Below, in pieces: positions 24,992-38,035 of a stretch of 64,000 nucleotides of DNA. Location of the stretch: NCBI GenBank assembly GCA_023079485.1, contig CM041090.1, positions 33,568,874 through 33,632,873 on the forward strand, read 5' to 3'. Positions within the stretch are counted from its first letter, which is position 1, and each line of letters begins with the position of its first letter. The notes beneath the pieces were generated by a model. That model saw nothing but the letters and a program-made list of their open reading frames with translations, was not told the DNA's origin and did not search any database. Both the position numbers and the translations under genes were made by a program. Origin of the DNA: Archilochus colubris. Taxonomy: Eukaryota > Chordata > Aves > Apodiformes > Trochilidae.

Positions 24992-26487
24992 TAGGGTCTT
25001 TTTAATGCCATCTCAATGTTATTTAAAAATAGAGACAATGATCTGCAAACTGCTTTGTTCCTGGGGAAGGTTGTTTGTGGTGGTTTATCTTCTCAGTGAC
25101 TTCATCCAGATGTGGCCAGGGTTGGAGACAAGGTAGGACACTGAAGTCAGTCTTCTAAGCTAGAACATAGATCAGGAACAGAGTACACAGAGAAAGCCTC
25201 ACCTTAAAACACACCCTGCCAATCACTAATGTAAGTGATACAATGCACTGTCTACCTTAATCCAGATTACGTGAAAGAGAATGTGTTCATTGTCAATGAA
25301 TTTAAAGAAGCCTATAAAACCTCAGAGAAAGAGTGGTCTTTGTTGCATGAGAAGGCTGTCCTGCCATAAAGTACAAGGCACTCCTATTTTCAGCATTGAA
25401 CATGTAAAATTAAGGATGGGTGTGGGAAGTGGGAGAAAGCTCAGCAAAGCAAAAATAAAGAAGATTTTAATGTGTTTCTAGTGAATATGGAGATCTTTTT
25501 AAGTGCCCTGTGAGAGCCCTTTGAGCAGTACTTTGTCTTCAGTAAAATGTTTGGGAATCATCTCTGAATGAGGCCTCTTCTGGAGCCCTCATTGAGTAGT
25601 TGAAATATGCCTCCTCCTCCAGCTAAAGACCTTCCTTACAGTTGCCAACCTTGATAATTCAGGGAAGTTTCCATCTGAGCTCTTTCTGCCTGCTGAGTTT
25701 TCAGAAGATCGCAGGATCAGAAGGTGAACAGGAAAGGGCCAGTGGGTCACAGGGTTTTCAGGCATCCACATAGGTTTGTAGCACATCAGGATGCCTGGCT
25801 GGGCAGGAGCCACCTGGCACCTCCATTCCCAGGATGGGGCAGTAGGCACAGCTCCAGGCTGCCAAAGGTATAGTTATCTGCTCAGGAGGCTGGTTGGCAC
25901 TTGGCACTGCCTTGGTCAGTGAGGCACAGTGCAAGGAGGAGGCACAGCACATGGATGCTCTCACCCTAGCTGCAGGCAGGACACAGGCAGAAGCCAGTGC
26001 CATGAGTCCTGCACTTGATGTGTAGGATCAGACAGGTCTGGGCTTATGCAGGACTATAAACTGAGCATGAGTCAACTGTGTGATGCTCTTGCAAGAAAGG
26101 TGTTCTTGGCTGTATTTATAGGACTGTAATAGCTAAAATATGAGAGGTAATTACGCCATGCTGCTAATTGCCAATGAATCCTCAGCTGTATTCCATTTTG
26201 AGGAATAGTACTTCAAGAAATATGCCTGTAGTGAGCACCAATGTCAGAACCACCTCGGCAACAGAAATTTAAATAACATGTGGTGTTATTCTGCATTGGA
26301 AGACTGAAGCTGTTTGGGTGCTTAATTTATAGAAGCAAATGCTAAAAGGAAAGCTGAGGAAACGGCTATTTTCTATGAATAAAAAAGGAATAGTTACTTA
26401 TTACTAATGATTACTTAGCTATTCTCCAGATTCTTGGGAACAGAGTAAACAGAAAAAAAGAAAACAGTATTATTTAAATATTTAAAT

Positions 26488-26690
26488 GAAGAGTCAAGCT
26501 GTTAGGAAGAACTTGCTACCTATGGAATTATTAATGACCTAGGTCAGGCTTCCTGCAGAGGATGTGGATTCTCTGAGAAGGTTACACAAATATTGGCCAT
26601 TCATGATCTGTTGATATTAATCCTCTCTTAATGCAAAGGTTTTAATGAGATGGTCTCCTTAGGTCCCTACCAAGCTGATTCTGTGATTTA
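26488..26690 (+). mobile_element. CR1 LINE, decayed 3' end
   Basis: Traces of the CR1 3' region: 'gttaggaagaacttgc', 'ctgcagaggatgtgg', 'gatggtctccttaggtccct', 'accaagctgattctgtgat'. Plus orientation. It is more diverged than the copy at 2668. Confidence 0.75.
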
Positions 26691-29600
26691 CTGCCTGCCA
26701 GGCATCTGCTTTCTGTGCTTCCTATTAAAAAATACCTTCATTTGTTGGTTGTGGGCTCCTAAAAACTATGCTCCCACACAGACAGTAAAGGCATGTTAGA
26801 GGTGCATTCTGTGTACAGTATAGTGCATCTTCTCACACCACTTGGTCTCCAAAGCCAGTTAGGAACAAGGAACAGTAACATCACCTCAGGGGTGCTATGA
26901 AATCAAACTCATCAATGTCAGTGAAATCTGCTGAGGCTGTTACAAAATTAGTAATGCTATAATCAGAGTAGTATTTCTATTATTTGCGGGAAATAATATA
27001 AATATGAACCCAGATATTGAGCTTCAAAAGAAATATTGAGTAACTTTTCATGGATTGTTAAAAAAGGGTAATCACAACCTCTGTCCTTTGGGCAGCCAAA
27101 CTCAAGTGCATGTCCTAAGTTAAAGTACACTTCCTAAGTTTGGAAGGCACTTTGAGGCCTTTGTGTATCAGCATTACCATCACAGCACAGCTGCCTGTCT
27201 GTAAGAATTTAACAGAACCTTACGTCTGCTCTGAAATGGATGGTGCATTAATTTCCAAAGAAGAGTAAGCTACATAGATATGTAATATGTACTAACAAAT
27301 CCACAGAAGACTTAAGAATTAAGATACTCAAGGACTCAAATGTATCTTTGAGATAATCAAGTCAAAGCAATGTCTCATAGGCTTTCTATAGAAATTTTTT
27401 CTCATTTCCAGCCTGGCTAATTTATATCCATTTGTGTTTCTGCCCACACCATCCATTAGCTTAAGTAATTGCTTTTTCATCTTTGATACTTACCCTACTA
27501 TTTAGAGAGAGCAATCTTACGGTTTTTAATCTTTATCAGCTTTCATTTTGCTGGGTTACAGAACCCAGCTCTTTTAATGTTTTCATTCTTCTGATAAGTT
27601 TTGCATCTCTGGTAGTCATTAAGCTTCCCTGAGTGGGAGTGACCAGAAATGCTTATGATACTTCAAAGATTCTTTTCCTGCTGCCCTGTGCAATGACAGT
27701 AATGTTTCCATTTCTGTACTGAATATTGTCCTTGCTGCATTGTAGGAACATTTTTACCTTCTTTGTGGCCATACCACAGGGATTGCTGTGTAGAAATACT
27801 ACAGCAAGCTCTCCATGAGGTAATGCCAAAACTGAAAGCAATACTGCAGTGACCACTCAAATTTCCATGTGAAGCTTCTGTGACTCAAGATCAATTGACC
27901 CTGCATTAAATATAAATACAGCATCTGCTAGTCCTCAGTCATATAGCATGACCCATTATAGCATCAGCCCATAGTAAGCTAGTGGGAAAGCAATAGAATC
28001 ATGAATTGGTGGATGTGCTGGTGTGTGGCTACCATTGCATCACATGATGAAAAATTGCATAGTTACTGAAAGAACAGACCTACTCCGTGCTCACGCCCTT
28101 GAGATGTTCAGTAACTGACTTTGCTGAATACCTCACTGAATTTATAGGAATCTCAGCCTCACAAGCTGAAATAAAATACAGAATTCCCATAGTTTATTCT
28201 TGTGCTGATTCAATCCCTGATTATTTCCTATTACCAACTCTTCAGGGATGCTGTAATTGCTTAGCTTAGCAAAACCTGTCTAAAACGTTGTCACCTTTGA
28301 TTATTATCATCCATAATTACTTGGATTAACTGATCTGGACTCAGATCCCAGCCCTGGATGAGTTCCTGGCTTAGCCTCAGACCTACCTCTCCACCAGAGT
28401 CATCTGGCTACTTAGACTCCTGGTGGAGTCTGCATATTGTTAATGGTCCTGCCCTTCCCTGCTACCACAGTGGCTCCAGGCATCCTATCCCATTCTCCAT
28501 CTTGTGCCTCAATTTTTTCCATCAGTTGAGTACATCAGCAGCAGTATTTTTCAGTCACTGTGCTGGCTGTTCTTCTACCCTCTCATATTGTTACAGCCTC
28601 CTAATGTCCTCTTTTCCTGTACCAGGTATGAAGCTCATAAAAGCTCTGCAGTTTGTCTTGTATCTTAAACAGTCTCCTCACAATTACCAGGGACTTGTAT
28701 ATTTTTGCATACATGTTCAGCAAGATGTTTTATAGGTTATTAGATACTTTTCTGAAGAATTTAGTACTTCTAATAACTCAAATTTGAAGGCACATCTATA
28801 CATTATAGCAACGTAAATTGCCCTTCTACACTAAGGTCATGCTTCATAAGCACTCTCCTGTTTTATTTGATTATTTCAAACTGGGGTGGACTTTCTCTGA
28901 GGAAGCTTGTAATCTAGTTTGGAATCTTTTGCATTTGCATAATTGAACTCATACTTCCAGCCAAATGAAATTATCAGTGATAGCTTCTGATCTAAACCTA
29001 CTCACAGATGGTTCCTTCAAGCAACAACACACCTAACCATTGATACAAAAAACCTAGCAGAGGTTGACATTTTTTCCACTCTCTTTCTGCAGATCATACA
29101 AGATTGTTCAGTGCTACAATATCCAAATGGCAGAGCAGGCTGGGCATGAAGATGATGCCATGAAGAAAGTACTAAAAAGAAATAGTTAATTATTTTACAA
29201 TAACATTGCTACAGACGTGATATTATTTTTTTTTTAGACTTTCTTTAAAACAATCCATCAAACAATGCACCTTTACTGACTCCTAATTCAGGATGTGAGT
29301 TTTAGCCTTAGATATGTTTGGAACTGGAGAACTCCTGAAAAAAATGAAAAGACTATTAAGGATTTGTTTTGGATTCAGAGACCAGAGATTTTCTTAAAAA
29401 GAACTCAGCCTGTTTGAGTATATTTGCTTGTTAGCCAAGCAAAACAGGAGCTGAGAGGCAATTCAGCTGTGGCCTATAATCTAGACTAGACACTAGTGGA
29501 GAAGAAAAGCTTCTCATGAATATGTTTGTGATGGAAATTAGAAGGTTACTCAATCCTCACAGTAATGATGCTTTGGCAAAACCTTTCACGGGTAGAATGA

Positions 29601-32600
29601 AGTGAAGACATTTTAAGTTGCAGCTTGATTAGCTCCAAGGATGATCCCATGGTTATCTGTGACAAGAAATGAGAGGGTGTGTGGACCAATGGATGGGTTC
29701 CTTTTCAAAACACAGCCTTATTTGTCACAGTGGGATGCTGAGTATTCCAGAACATCTGGCTTGTGTCTGAACATCTGGCCCTCAGATGCCTGCAAGTGAG
29801 CAGAGGCCGTTTATTAATAGTCAGTCAGTGGAGTCCTTCAAGCCTCTTTTTCATGTGGCATTAACATGAGGCACCTGGAATGTAAGAAATAGGCATTCTG
29901 TCATAATCATAGACTACAGATTGATTTGAAGAAAACAATGCTATGAAGAATTTTCTTTCAGAAGAGCTAAGAAATTCAGCATAAAGAATTACATGAATGA
30001 TACTTTACTCAAATTGCTTATAGTTACTGTATTATCCCTTCCAGGCACCAGTTTATTACAGGATCTAGCCTTCGTGTTGCACACTATCTTCTGCAAGGCA
30101 TGCTGATACTCTAAGTGCATGCTAAGAGCTGCCATGACCAGACATTTCAAAGAAAATTAGGGTAATTATAGCATCCCTAGAGATGGGTGGCACCATCTTG
30201 CCCAAGGGCACACCAAAGGTAACCCCTGTCAGCTAATTGAGTTTGGACTGTGCCTGAGAGGAGCACTTAGGATTGACTTAAGGTGGAAAATAATGTTGAA
30301 CTGCAAGGTGTAGACTAGGTATAGCTAGAATAAGGCAAAGAGGGACCTTCTTTTTGCTTGATTTTTTTAATGCTGTAAAACTAAAAGAAGTTGGTCAAAC
30401 AACAGCCTGACAACTTAACTAGGTTTTTTGTTTTGGTTTTCTGCAGCCTTTTTTGTCTCTGTTTCTTTGGGGTTTTGATTTGGCTTATAGACCTCTCAGT
30501 GGTCATGATCACAGATTGGCCTTGGCTACCTGTTCCAGAGTCAATACAAGTGAGGAGTAAGACAGGGCCTTATTAAGGTCATTGTACTATGTTGTTGATT
30601 CCTTCCCTCATAAGATGCTTTTGATTAGCTGCCTGAAATACAGGTTTCACAAGGAACTTCAGTGGCACAGAGATTTGTCTGGCAAAACTATTTAAGGAGA
30701 AATGACCCAATTAGGAAACTCATTGTGCTTTTCTATTTCTAATGGCAAACTTGGCTATGGTTTATGTTCTGTAGGAAGAGTTTATGGTCTTACAAAGGGT
30801 CCTCATTGTTTCTGTATTGACAGAAAGTGCAATTCATGCATTCATCTGTGTTTGGCTGTGCCCAGAAGCAAATGCTGCAGAGGAAAAGGATAAACATTCA
30901 GCTGACCTGGACATGCCTACCAGTATAGCTGAAAGCAGCATGTACATTATTGTTTCATGTGGCAAAACAGAATGATATCCAGATCAGTCAATAACTACTA
31001 CATGCCCCACTCTGGCTCAGCAAAAGCTTTAAATGTGATTTCTTTCTTTGATCTAAAACAAAAAGTCCAACAGTATTTCAGGGAATATTACCCCAAAAAT
31101 CCACTTCTGCAATAAAAGCTCATAAGCAATAGGGGGAAAGGCACACAGCTTGCTCGAAACGAGCTCTGAACAGTTGGTCATGTCTGCTAGCAGTTTCCTC
31201 CAGCAGGAATGTTTTCCCAGATCCTGCCATTTAAATGTCTCCTGCAAGCAGCCAGCTTAAACCCCCAGGCCTTTGATCTGTGAGTTCAGTACTGAAGTCC
31301 TTCTACTCCTTTGAGTTCTCAGCTAAGAATTCTCCAAATGAGAGGATATGCCAATAGAAATACAGTTTTCCCAGTTAAGCCATTGCAAGCACAAAAATCT
31401 GCCTGTGCCAAACACACAGAAAATTCTCAGCAAGACAAATTCTCTCCTTTGACAAGCAAACAGCTTATCAGTTCAACAGCTGGCTGAGCAACACCTAGGG
31501 CCATTGCCCAGATTATTTACTGATCTTTGAAAATACACCTCCTTTCATGTTAACACTGATGATAACTTGACTGATGTTAATACTGTATTGTTACAAGGGA
31601 GAGTACGAAGATACATAGAACTTGTTACCTCTACAAACAGTCAACCTTTAAAAACCTTATTTTTTTAATGTTTTCTGGTTACAACTTCTCCAGCTGGTGC
31701 ATAGTATTTCAGTATTACCACTGGAGCTTCATATTGCAGGAACACTTACTATGTAACACAAAAGACCAATGGAAAGCAATTGATTTATTTTCTGTATGAT
31801 TCATTCGTGTTGCCTTCATCATACCCCATTACTAAAAGCATCAAATTCTCACTTGTCTGTAGGAGTTGATACTGCCACTTTCTCCTCCAGAAATTAACTC
31901 TACATAAGGTTGCTCTAATGCTACGGAAAATCTTACAGCTTGCTCCCTAGCCCATGGCCCCATGACCCACCCATTCTGTTGGCAGTAGTTCTGGCCCACG
32001 TGCATTTTACAAGCCAATCTAACTCACTAGACCCACAGAAAATTCCCTTCTCCATTTCTGCTAAGTTTGTGTTCTCCCATTTTATTGGATTTGATCAGTT
32101 CATAGGAGCTGGCTGAGCAGCAGGCTCTGCACGAAGCCAGCAGGTTTCTGGGCACAAACAGAATTTCTGATTTCCATCAGCAGTGAGCTGGTAACACTGC
32201 ACCTTGAAAAAACATTCTGAGCCATTCAAACGATCATGTGAACATGCTCCATCTATACAGTTTAAAACTAGATTAGCCTCACTCCTGCTGCAGGTCATTT
32301 AATCCACAGTGACACTGCACATGAAGAGACCTCACACCATCAGTTTTGCAAGCTCACCTGTGAAGGCAGAATCCTTCCACAGAAAACTGGCAAGACCTTA
32401 AAACTGCCACAAGCATTTTTGCATTGTTCATGCAGCTGAACCCCAGGCCTGTGTGAAACTATGGCTGAAGAAAGAATATAAGTAACAACCAATGTAATGA
32501 TTGTATTGCAAGGCTGAATGCAGAGAAAACCAAAAGGCACCAGATTTAGAACACAGAGGTAGGAGTTGTTTCCACGCAAAGATCTTTAATGGCATAAATA

Positions 32601-33079
32601 CAGCAGTTAAAAGCAAACTTTTAAAAGAGGGGAAAAAATAATACAGAGCTTTGTGTCTATATGTTTAATAAAACAACTTTTTCTAAGACAAAAATAATTT
32701 ACATTCAGGTAATTTACATTCAAAAATAAATAGAGAAAGGCAGCAGGGCATAACATTCAAATTAATAGATAGTAAAAGGTAGCGATGTTTTTGTTTATTA
32801 ATAATCAAGAATATAACACTGCAATATTTCATTTTATATTTGTATATACAAATGTCATATCCTACACAGCAATAAATCAAGACATACAGACTCTCAGGAG
32901 CACAGACACCAATTTCTGTTAAATTGAAAAAGCAGGATCCCTATTTAAAGATACCCTCCAAACTGCTGGCATTGCAAACCCACTTTGAGTGGTAAAGAAC
33001 AAAAATAAAACACAGAAATAACTAAGGAAAATTAGTTTTAAAAGAAATACAATTAACAAACAGGAATCACAGTGTACAA
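26691..33079. other. Gene-poor flank left of BAG5
   Basis: No exon supported. I looked for TRMT61A, the neighbour of BAG5 in mammals, and see no peptide resembling it. The last few hundred bases (32.6-33.1 kb) hold a second minus-strand AATAAA (32794-32799) and a direct repeat of 'taatttacattca' (32696-32721). They may belong to a longer BAG5 3' UTR isoform. Confidence 0.5.
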
Positions 33080-35786
33080 TTACCTTTCCCCCATATATCC
33101 AATTGTTTATTTTGCTCTAAGGTATAACACACAGCACATGTAAAAGCTATTATATTTCAGTATAGTACCAGAATGCAGACTTTTGCAATTTGGTCCACTT
33201 ACATTTTCCAATTATTTCAGCCTGCTGTTTCTCAAAGAAAAGTTGTGTGTCCCACAATCTTTGGATTAAAAAAACGAAGAAATTACATTCTTCAGCACAA
33301 AAGCAAGATTTTGAGAAATTTGTGCATTGTTCATTTGGTTAAGCATATTTATTATTTCTAGTCATGCAAAACCTGTGAATTAATCCCATTCCAGATGAGT
33401 ATTTTACCATAAAATTTTAAAAGTCCTTTTATGAAATTACAAAACAATGGGAAAAAATCTTACTCCACACAGTACCTTGCTACTGAACTCTATTCATTAA
33501 TCAAAATTACACTGACCTCAAACATTTGCCTCCTTTGAGATGAAGGCATAAATGTCTGATCTGAAAACAATACTTACTCATTTTTATGTAAAAGGTTCAA
33601 ACATTTATAAAGTTACATGTAACCTCCAAATAACACAGACACTAAATTGTTAAGCAATCTACAAGTAACCACTGCAGATCTGATGGTAACACTAAAGAAA
33701 AGTTAATAATATCATTACTCTATCAAATCCTTATATTTCCTAAAAATGTAACTGCAAACTAGAAGTTGCAGCTTAAATGTGTATAAAGTTTGAAATGAGC
33801 AAATAATTCAGGTCTACAACATTATTGTTACCCACATAACATATAAACACAGATCAAAATTTTAGGTAGGGGATTTTTTTTTTGAGGTAAGGAGCAATAA
33901 ATTCAACAGGGTTGTAGCTCTGAAGGAGCAGAGAGAATTCTCCAACAAACATTCTGTCATTGCCAAATTGTGCCTTAGGCATAATTGTCTATTTGAAAAA
34001 AATAGATCTTTTTGCAAGCAAAATTGCAAAGCAATCACCCGTACAATCAAAATATATTCATATCCTGAAATTACACACCCTCTCCTGAATATCATAAAAC
34101 ATGTTATGGAGCAAATATATTCTCTGCTTCTTGGAGTAACAGGCACAGACCTGCCAAATATGTCCCATCTCTCCACATCAACTCATTTGTTTTTAAGCAG
34201 AATCCCCACTTTCCAAATCTGATACTAATTCTAGGCACTCTACATTTTAATGGTCACCTATGTTAATTTGACACATACTATAATAGAATTATATATATAT
34301 GTATATATATGAGAAGTCCAGTTTGCAAAGATTGCAAATGTCTCAAGCTGCCAGTAAATAGTTCCTCTATCTAAATAAAAAGGTGCAAGTTACTGGTGTC
34401 ATAAAGGCACTTGTCTCTCACAGACAGTACTTCTTCTCTAATCAGTCAAAAATATATCTAAAAATATTTAACATCAGAAATGTTTTTTTCTCCCTAAAGT
34501 GGTGCAAACTATAGAACAATAATTCATTAATCCAACAGGAAAGAGCTGAGTGCAAACTATCCATAATTAAATATATCTTTATGATTAATTCATTTTAATG
34601 CCATGCTCTCAAAAAATGCCAAAAAACATGCTAGAGTAGAAATGTGATTGGCACTAGCAGCCACAAATAAAAAGGTAGGTGTACACAATAGTACAAGCAA
34701 GCTTATTTACTAAGTTACTAAACAATTAAGTGATGAGTTGCAAGGAGAGACATTTGCTACAAGTCTTTTCCAAGACTTGCTTGAAGCCACACCTGTCCAG
34801 TATGAAATACATAACACATTTACATCATTAGGGACATATTTATAGCTAACAATTCAATTTTACAAAAATAATTTCAAAACACTCAATCATGTCAAAGTGA
34901 ATCCTGTTTCTGTTTTCATCAAATGTGAAAAGACAAGTCAAAACCAGATCTAACAACAGAATTTTAAAAGACACCAAAGCAGCCACTGACTAAAGTTCAG
35001 GGCAGCTTTCAGGGGTTTATGGATGGCAGTGTGAAATGCTTGAAACCCCATTTATCTGGTCAGTATACATGTACAGATTTTCAAGTCTTAGTACCCAAAA
35101 GCATTAGTTTACATCAACACAAAAACTGTTTTTGCAAATCAGAGGGCTCAGATATTACAAAAAAGTTGTAATTGGCTTTCCCTATGCAAATGCTAATTTG
35201 CAGTTGGCTTCATAGCTCCATCAACTTAGAAATCTAAACACCCAGAAAGGTGTGATGGATGAAATATATCAATTACAACCCAAAAGCCAGCAGGTTTTTT
35301 GTCCTACATACTTTATGTAACAACACATTAAGGGAATACCCAGGCTGCTATGCAACTGATGGATGGTGCCTCCTGCTTGAGTAGTAATTTCCATGTCCAA
35401 TCTCCTTTAAATAGTTATATCAGAACAGTACCATAAAGAAGTTTCTGCATCTTTGAAAAATTTGTATTCAACGAACACTGCACAAGGTGATTAAAACAGA
35501 AAAAAAAAAAAAGAAGCCATTTGATCAAGTATTAAGCTATTCCTTCAGAAAAATCACACTTCTTTGCTTATAGCAATGACCAGAGTTGGTGATGGTGTAC
35601 TGACAGTTGCCATGGCAAGTGGGTGACTGCGTGGGATATCAGACTCGAGTACAGCCAAGTCAACTGCTTACGCAATCTCTGTGACTGAAGCAAGCACAGA
35701 ACACACCACTTTTATTATGTACTGCCAGTGATCTGCATAAAGTGCCAAAGGAAAAAAAAATTCTTCTGTGTTAGGCCATGGCTGTT
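33080..35786 (-). other. BAG5: BAG5 3' untranslated region (inferred)
   Basis: From the BAG5 stop codon leftward the sequence is about 2.7 kb of AT-rich DNA with no recognisable transposon, unlike the flank beyond. This fits the long 3' UTR typical of vertebrate BAG5 messages. The left limit is set from the minus-strand AATAAA at 33106-33111, which is followed downstream by a G/T-containing stretch. Other minus-strand hexamers at 33348-33353 and 32794-32799 would give shorter or longer forms. A dinucleotide-like TA tract lies at about 34288-34309. No transcript evidence is available, so the extent is inference. Confidence 0.6.
33106..33111 (-). terminator. BAG5: Candidate BAG5 poly(A) signal
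   Basis: Minus-strand AATAAA (TTTATT on plus) with a downstream region on the minus strand reading 'tgtacactgtgattcctg', a plausible GU-rich element. Cleavage would fall near 33080-33092. Competing hexamers are noted under the 3' UTR. Confidence 0.5.
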
Positions 35787-37139
35787 TCAGTATTCCCATT
35801 CATCTGTTTTCATGTCCAGATAGTAAAGAATATTCTGTGCAAACTTTACTGCTTGCTTTCTGGCAGCCTTACACCGCTCTTCACCTTGTGGGTCAACAGC
35901 ATCAAGTGCTAGAAGTTGTTTTGTAAGGAGTTCTTCCAATCTCATGTAATTTTTATCTGTTCTGTTTCCATCAAATGAAATCACTTCCTGCTGAATTTGA
36001 GACAGGTTTCCAAGAACAGTCCAAACTGCTTTATGAGACTGATGCTCAGCAGCAGTTCGCTCAGGATACATTTTCCTTTTCTCAAGTGCTTCCTTCAAAT
36101 CAATGTATGTTATAAGAGTCTGAACTTCTATTACTGCTCTCCTCCTGGCTTCTCTAATACAGGGGTTTTTTCCTGTACTCACTTCATCCAAGAGGGCAAT
36201 TAATCCCTGCAATTCTGCTTTGGATCCCAAATACAAATCAGAAGCATTCTCTGTTTTTAAAAGCAGAGCATTAAGTTCCTTCGTTTTCTTCCGTATCTCT
36301 TCTATTTTTAGAATGGACTGATTTTGTGCCAAATCATAAGCATGAGTAGAATTTGCTGCTTCTTCCAGGTCCAGGTATTCCTGCAATTTATTGATCTCTT
36401 CCACAACTTCCTTTCTGTAATTTCTTATTTCTATGTGACCACAGACATCTAAAGCATCCAAATCAGCAATCAGGCCTGTAAGCACACAGGAGAGATGCCT
36501 GCAGGTATCATTACTACTCACTCCCATTAGAAGTGCAATAAGAGTTCCTCTTGCTTTGTTCACATCACACATTACAGAGTTAATTTTGGAGACAGAAGGA
36601 TGTGCATCATTGGAGAGTGGCAGGGACAGCTGTTGCTTTACACAGCTTTCTATAATCTCCTGAACAGCACATATCTTTGTCAGGGTGCGGTATCTTGCTT
36701 TGCGTAGAGAAATTTTCCCTCCAGTTTTCACCTGGGTGAGCCTCAATATAATGTCCTGAATACCTTCTTCAAATTCGTCACTTATGCAGTTACCTCCTTT
36801 GTAAAAAGGTGTAAGCTCACGTTCCACAAGGGACTGTGCCTCTTTGAATATAGCCTCTATTTCCAGTCTGCAGGGATGGTTTGCATTTTGTTCCAGTTCC
36901 TTAAGAAGCCTCTCTGTTTCCTGAGCAGCTCGCTTTCTGGCTTGCTGAATATCCCCCTTTCCTTCAGTGTCTACAGAATCTATTTCAAAAAGCTGTTTGG
37001 TAAGACTCCTTTCTAATTTCTTGTAATCTCGATCAGTAGACAGACCACTGAAGACAAGCACTTGCTGTTCAATTTCTTTGACTTCTTTCTGTATTTCATG
37101 CAACCGTTTTATGGATGGGTGTTGGTTACCCATATCCAT
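35787..37139 (-). CDS. BAG5: BAG5, HSP70 co-chaperone with five BAG domains
   Basis: A complete 450-residue protein in a single exon; human BAG5 has 447. It starts [13 protein letters not shown] and ends KTDEWEY, nearly as in mammals. Family knowledge: BAG domains are three-helix bundles that bind the HSP70 ATPase domain, promote nucleotide exchange, and in BAG5 also affect parkin and CHIP. It is cytosolic. By analogy with the human protein the five BAG modules lie near residues 9-86, 95-167, 182-260, 275-350 and 368-445, the first and last being the best conserved (for example [20 protein letters not shown] and [17 protein letters not shown], an internal-repeat pair). A three-residue insertion before the last domain accounts for the length difference. 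The ATG has a strong Kozak context (A at -3, G at +4). The exon runs 28 bp upstream to a splice acceptor, and that stretch is in frame but has no ATG. Confidence 0.98.
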   Translation of the reverse strand: MDMGNQHPSIKRLHEIQKEVKEIEQQVLVFSGLSTDRDYKKLERSLTKQLFEIDSVDTEGKGDIQQARKRAAQETERLLKELEQNANHPCRLEIEAIFKEAQSLVERELTPFYKGGNCISDEFEEGIQDIILRLTQVKTGGKISLRKARYRTLTKICAVQEIIESCVKQQLSLPLSNDAHPSVSKINSVMCDVNKARGTLIALLMGVSSNDTCRHLSCVLTGLIADLDALDVCGHIEIRNYRKEVVEEINKLQEYLDLEEAANSTHAYDLAQNQSILKIEEIRKKTKELNALLLKTENASDLYLGSKAELQGLIALLDEVSTGKNPCIREARRRAVIEVQTLITYIDLKEALEKRKMYPERTAAEHQSHKAVWTVLGNLSQIQQEVISFDGNRTDKNYMRLEELLTKQLLALDAVDPQGEERCKAARKQAVKFAQNILYYLDMKTDEWEY

Positions 37140-37167
37140 TCTCTTCTTTCGTCCAGTTTCAGGTGAA
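37140..37167 (-). other. BAG5: BAG5 exon 2 5' UTR and splice acceptor
   Basis: On the minus strand a pyrimidine tract 'ctttccttgtag' (AG at 37168-37169) precedes 28 bases before the ATG. In frame these encode SPETGRKKR without a stop, so the frame is open back to the junction. Confidence 0.75.
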
Positions 37168-37831
37168 CTACAAGGAAAGCGAGCAAAAGACTTGAGATAA
37201 ATGAGGAGCCATGTAAGTACATCACAGTTTATAAAACATCCGAAAGCACTTCAGCATGGCAGCTACTTAAAATATCACAAGCCATGGTACGAAACCACTT
37301 AAGTGATTCCTCACAGCCATTCCTCTACTGTTTCACGCCTCTTTCTCCCGCTCGGGCCGCGGGGCTGATATTTTAAGTCACCAGACCACCAACTCTCAGC
37401 GTTCACCCACAACCTCCAGCTCTCCCTCCCCCATTTGCTCTGCAGCTGTCGGCACCACAAGCACAAACTCGCAGCCCAGAGGAAAAACAGCGGCAAAGCA
37501 CAACCGCCCCTGGGCGGCACAACGGCGGAGCGGGCAGGGCCGCCCTCCCCCGCACAGGCCCCACACTCCCCCCCCCGAGCCCCGCCACCCCCGCCGGCCT
37601 CTTCCACTCGCCCTCTGCAGGAGCCTCCCGCTGCCCGACCCCCCTTCCTCCCTGAGGCAATGGGGCCTAACGAAGAGGACAGACAACAGTCGCCCTGCCC
37701 GGGGGAGCGCGCAGACACCTGAGGTTTGTGTCCCCCCGGCTCCCCCCTGCCCGCATAGCAGTGCCCCTCAGCGCCGCCGCCCATAACGCTCCCTCCCGGC
37801 GGCACCCCCTGCCCTGCCTCGGCCACCTTAC
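37168..37831 (-). other. BAG5: BAG5 5' UTR intron (inferred)
   Basis: A minus-strand donor gcgg|gtaagg has its GT at plus 37830-37831 and pairs with the acceptor before exon 2. The intron is about 660 bp and its upstream part lies in the CpG island. The large GC-rich open frames on both strands here (including a 171-codon minus-strand frame) are composition artefacts inside this intron. Confidence 0.6.
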
Positions 37832-37990
37832 CCGCGGGCCACCCCGGCCGAAGGAGCCGCTGCCCGGCCCAGCGCTGCGCAGCGCCAGGTGCCGAGCGGC
37901 AGCAAACGGGAGGACCCAGCCCGGCCCCGGCCCCGCCCAGCGACCGGCGGGCGGGAAGGGGCGGGGACGACGCGGCCCCTTCCCCAGCAC
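37832..37990 (-). other. BAG5: BAG5 non-coding exon 1 (approximate)
   Basis: It is bounded on the minus strand by the donor gcgg|gtaagg. The transcription start is not visible, and the outer limit is a guess within the CpG island. In the reading frame that would join BAG5 exon 2 I see no ATG in this stretch, which supports translation from the exon 2 ATG. Confidence 0.45.
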
Positions 37991-38035
37991 CGCGCTCCGG
38001 GCCGTGCTTGCGACAGCGCCGTAAAGCGGCGAGCG

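Larger units (their letters stand above)
22501..26487. other. Gene-poor flank
   Basis: No supported gene. A GC-richer patch with several CpGs (about 22600-22800) is small and has no adjoining exon I can recognise. A TTTTG pentamer repeat and a perfect hairpin (24966-24991) are listed separately. Confidence 0.5.

Noticed and set aside
37311..37826. 171-codon minus-strand open frame
   Set aside because: It lies in the GC-rich BAG5 5' intron, overlaps equally long frames on both strands, and is low-complexity Gly/Arg/Ala. CpG-island composition removes stop codons.
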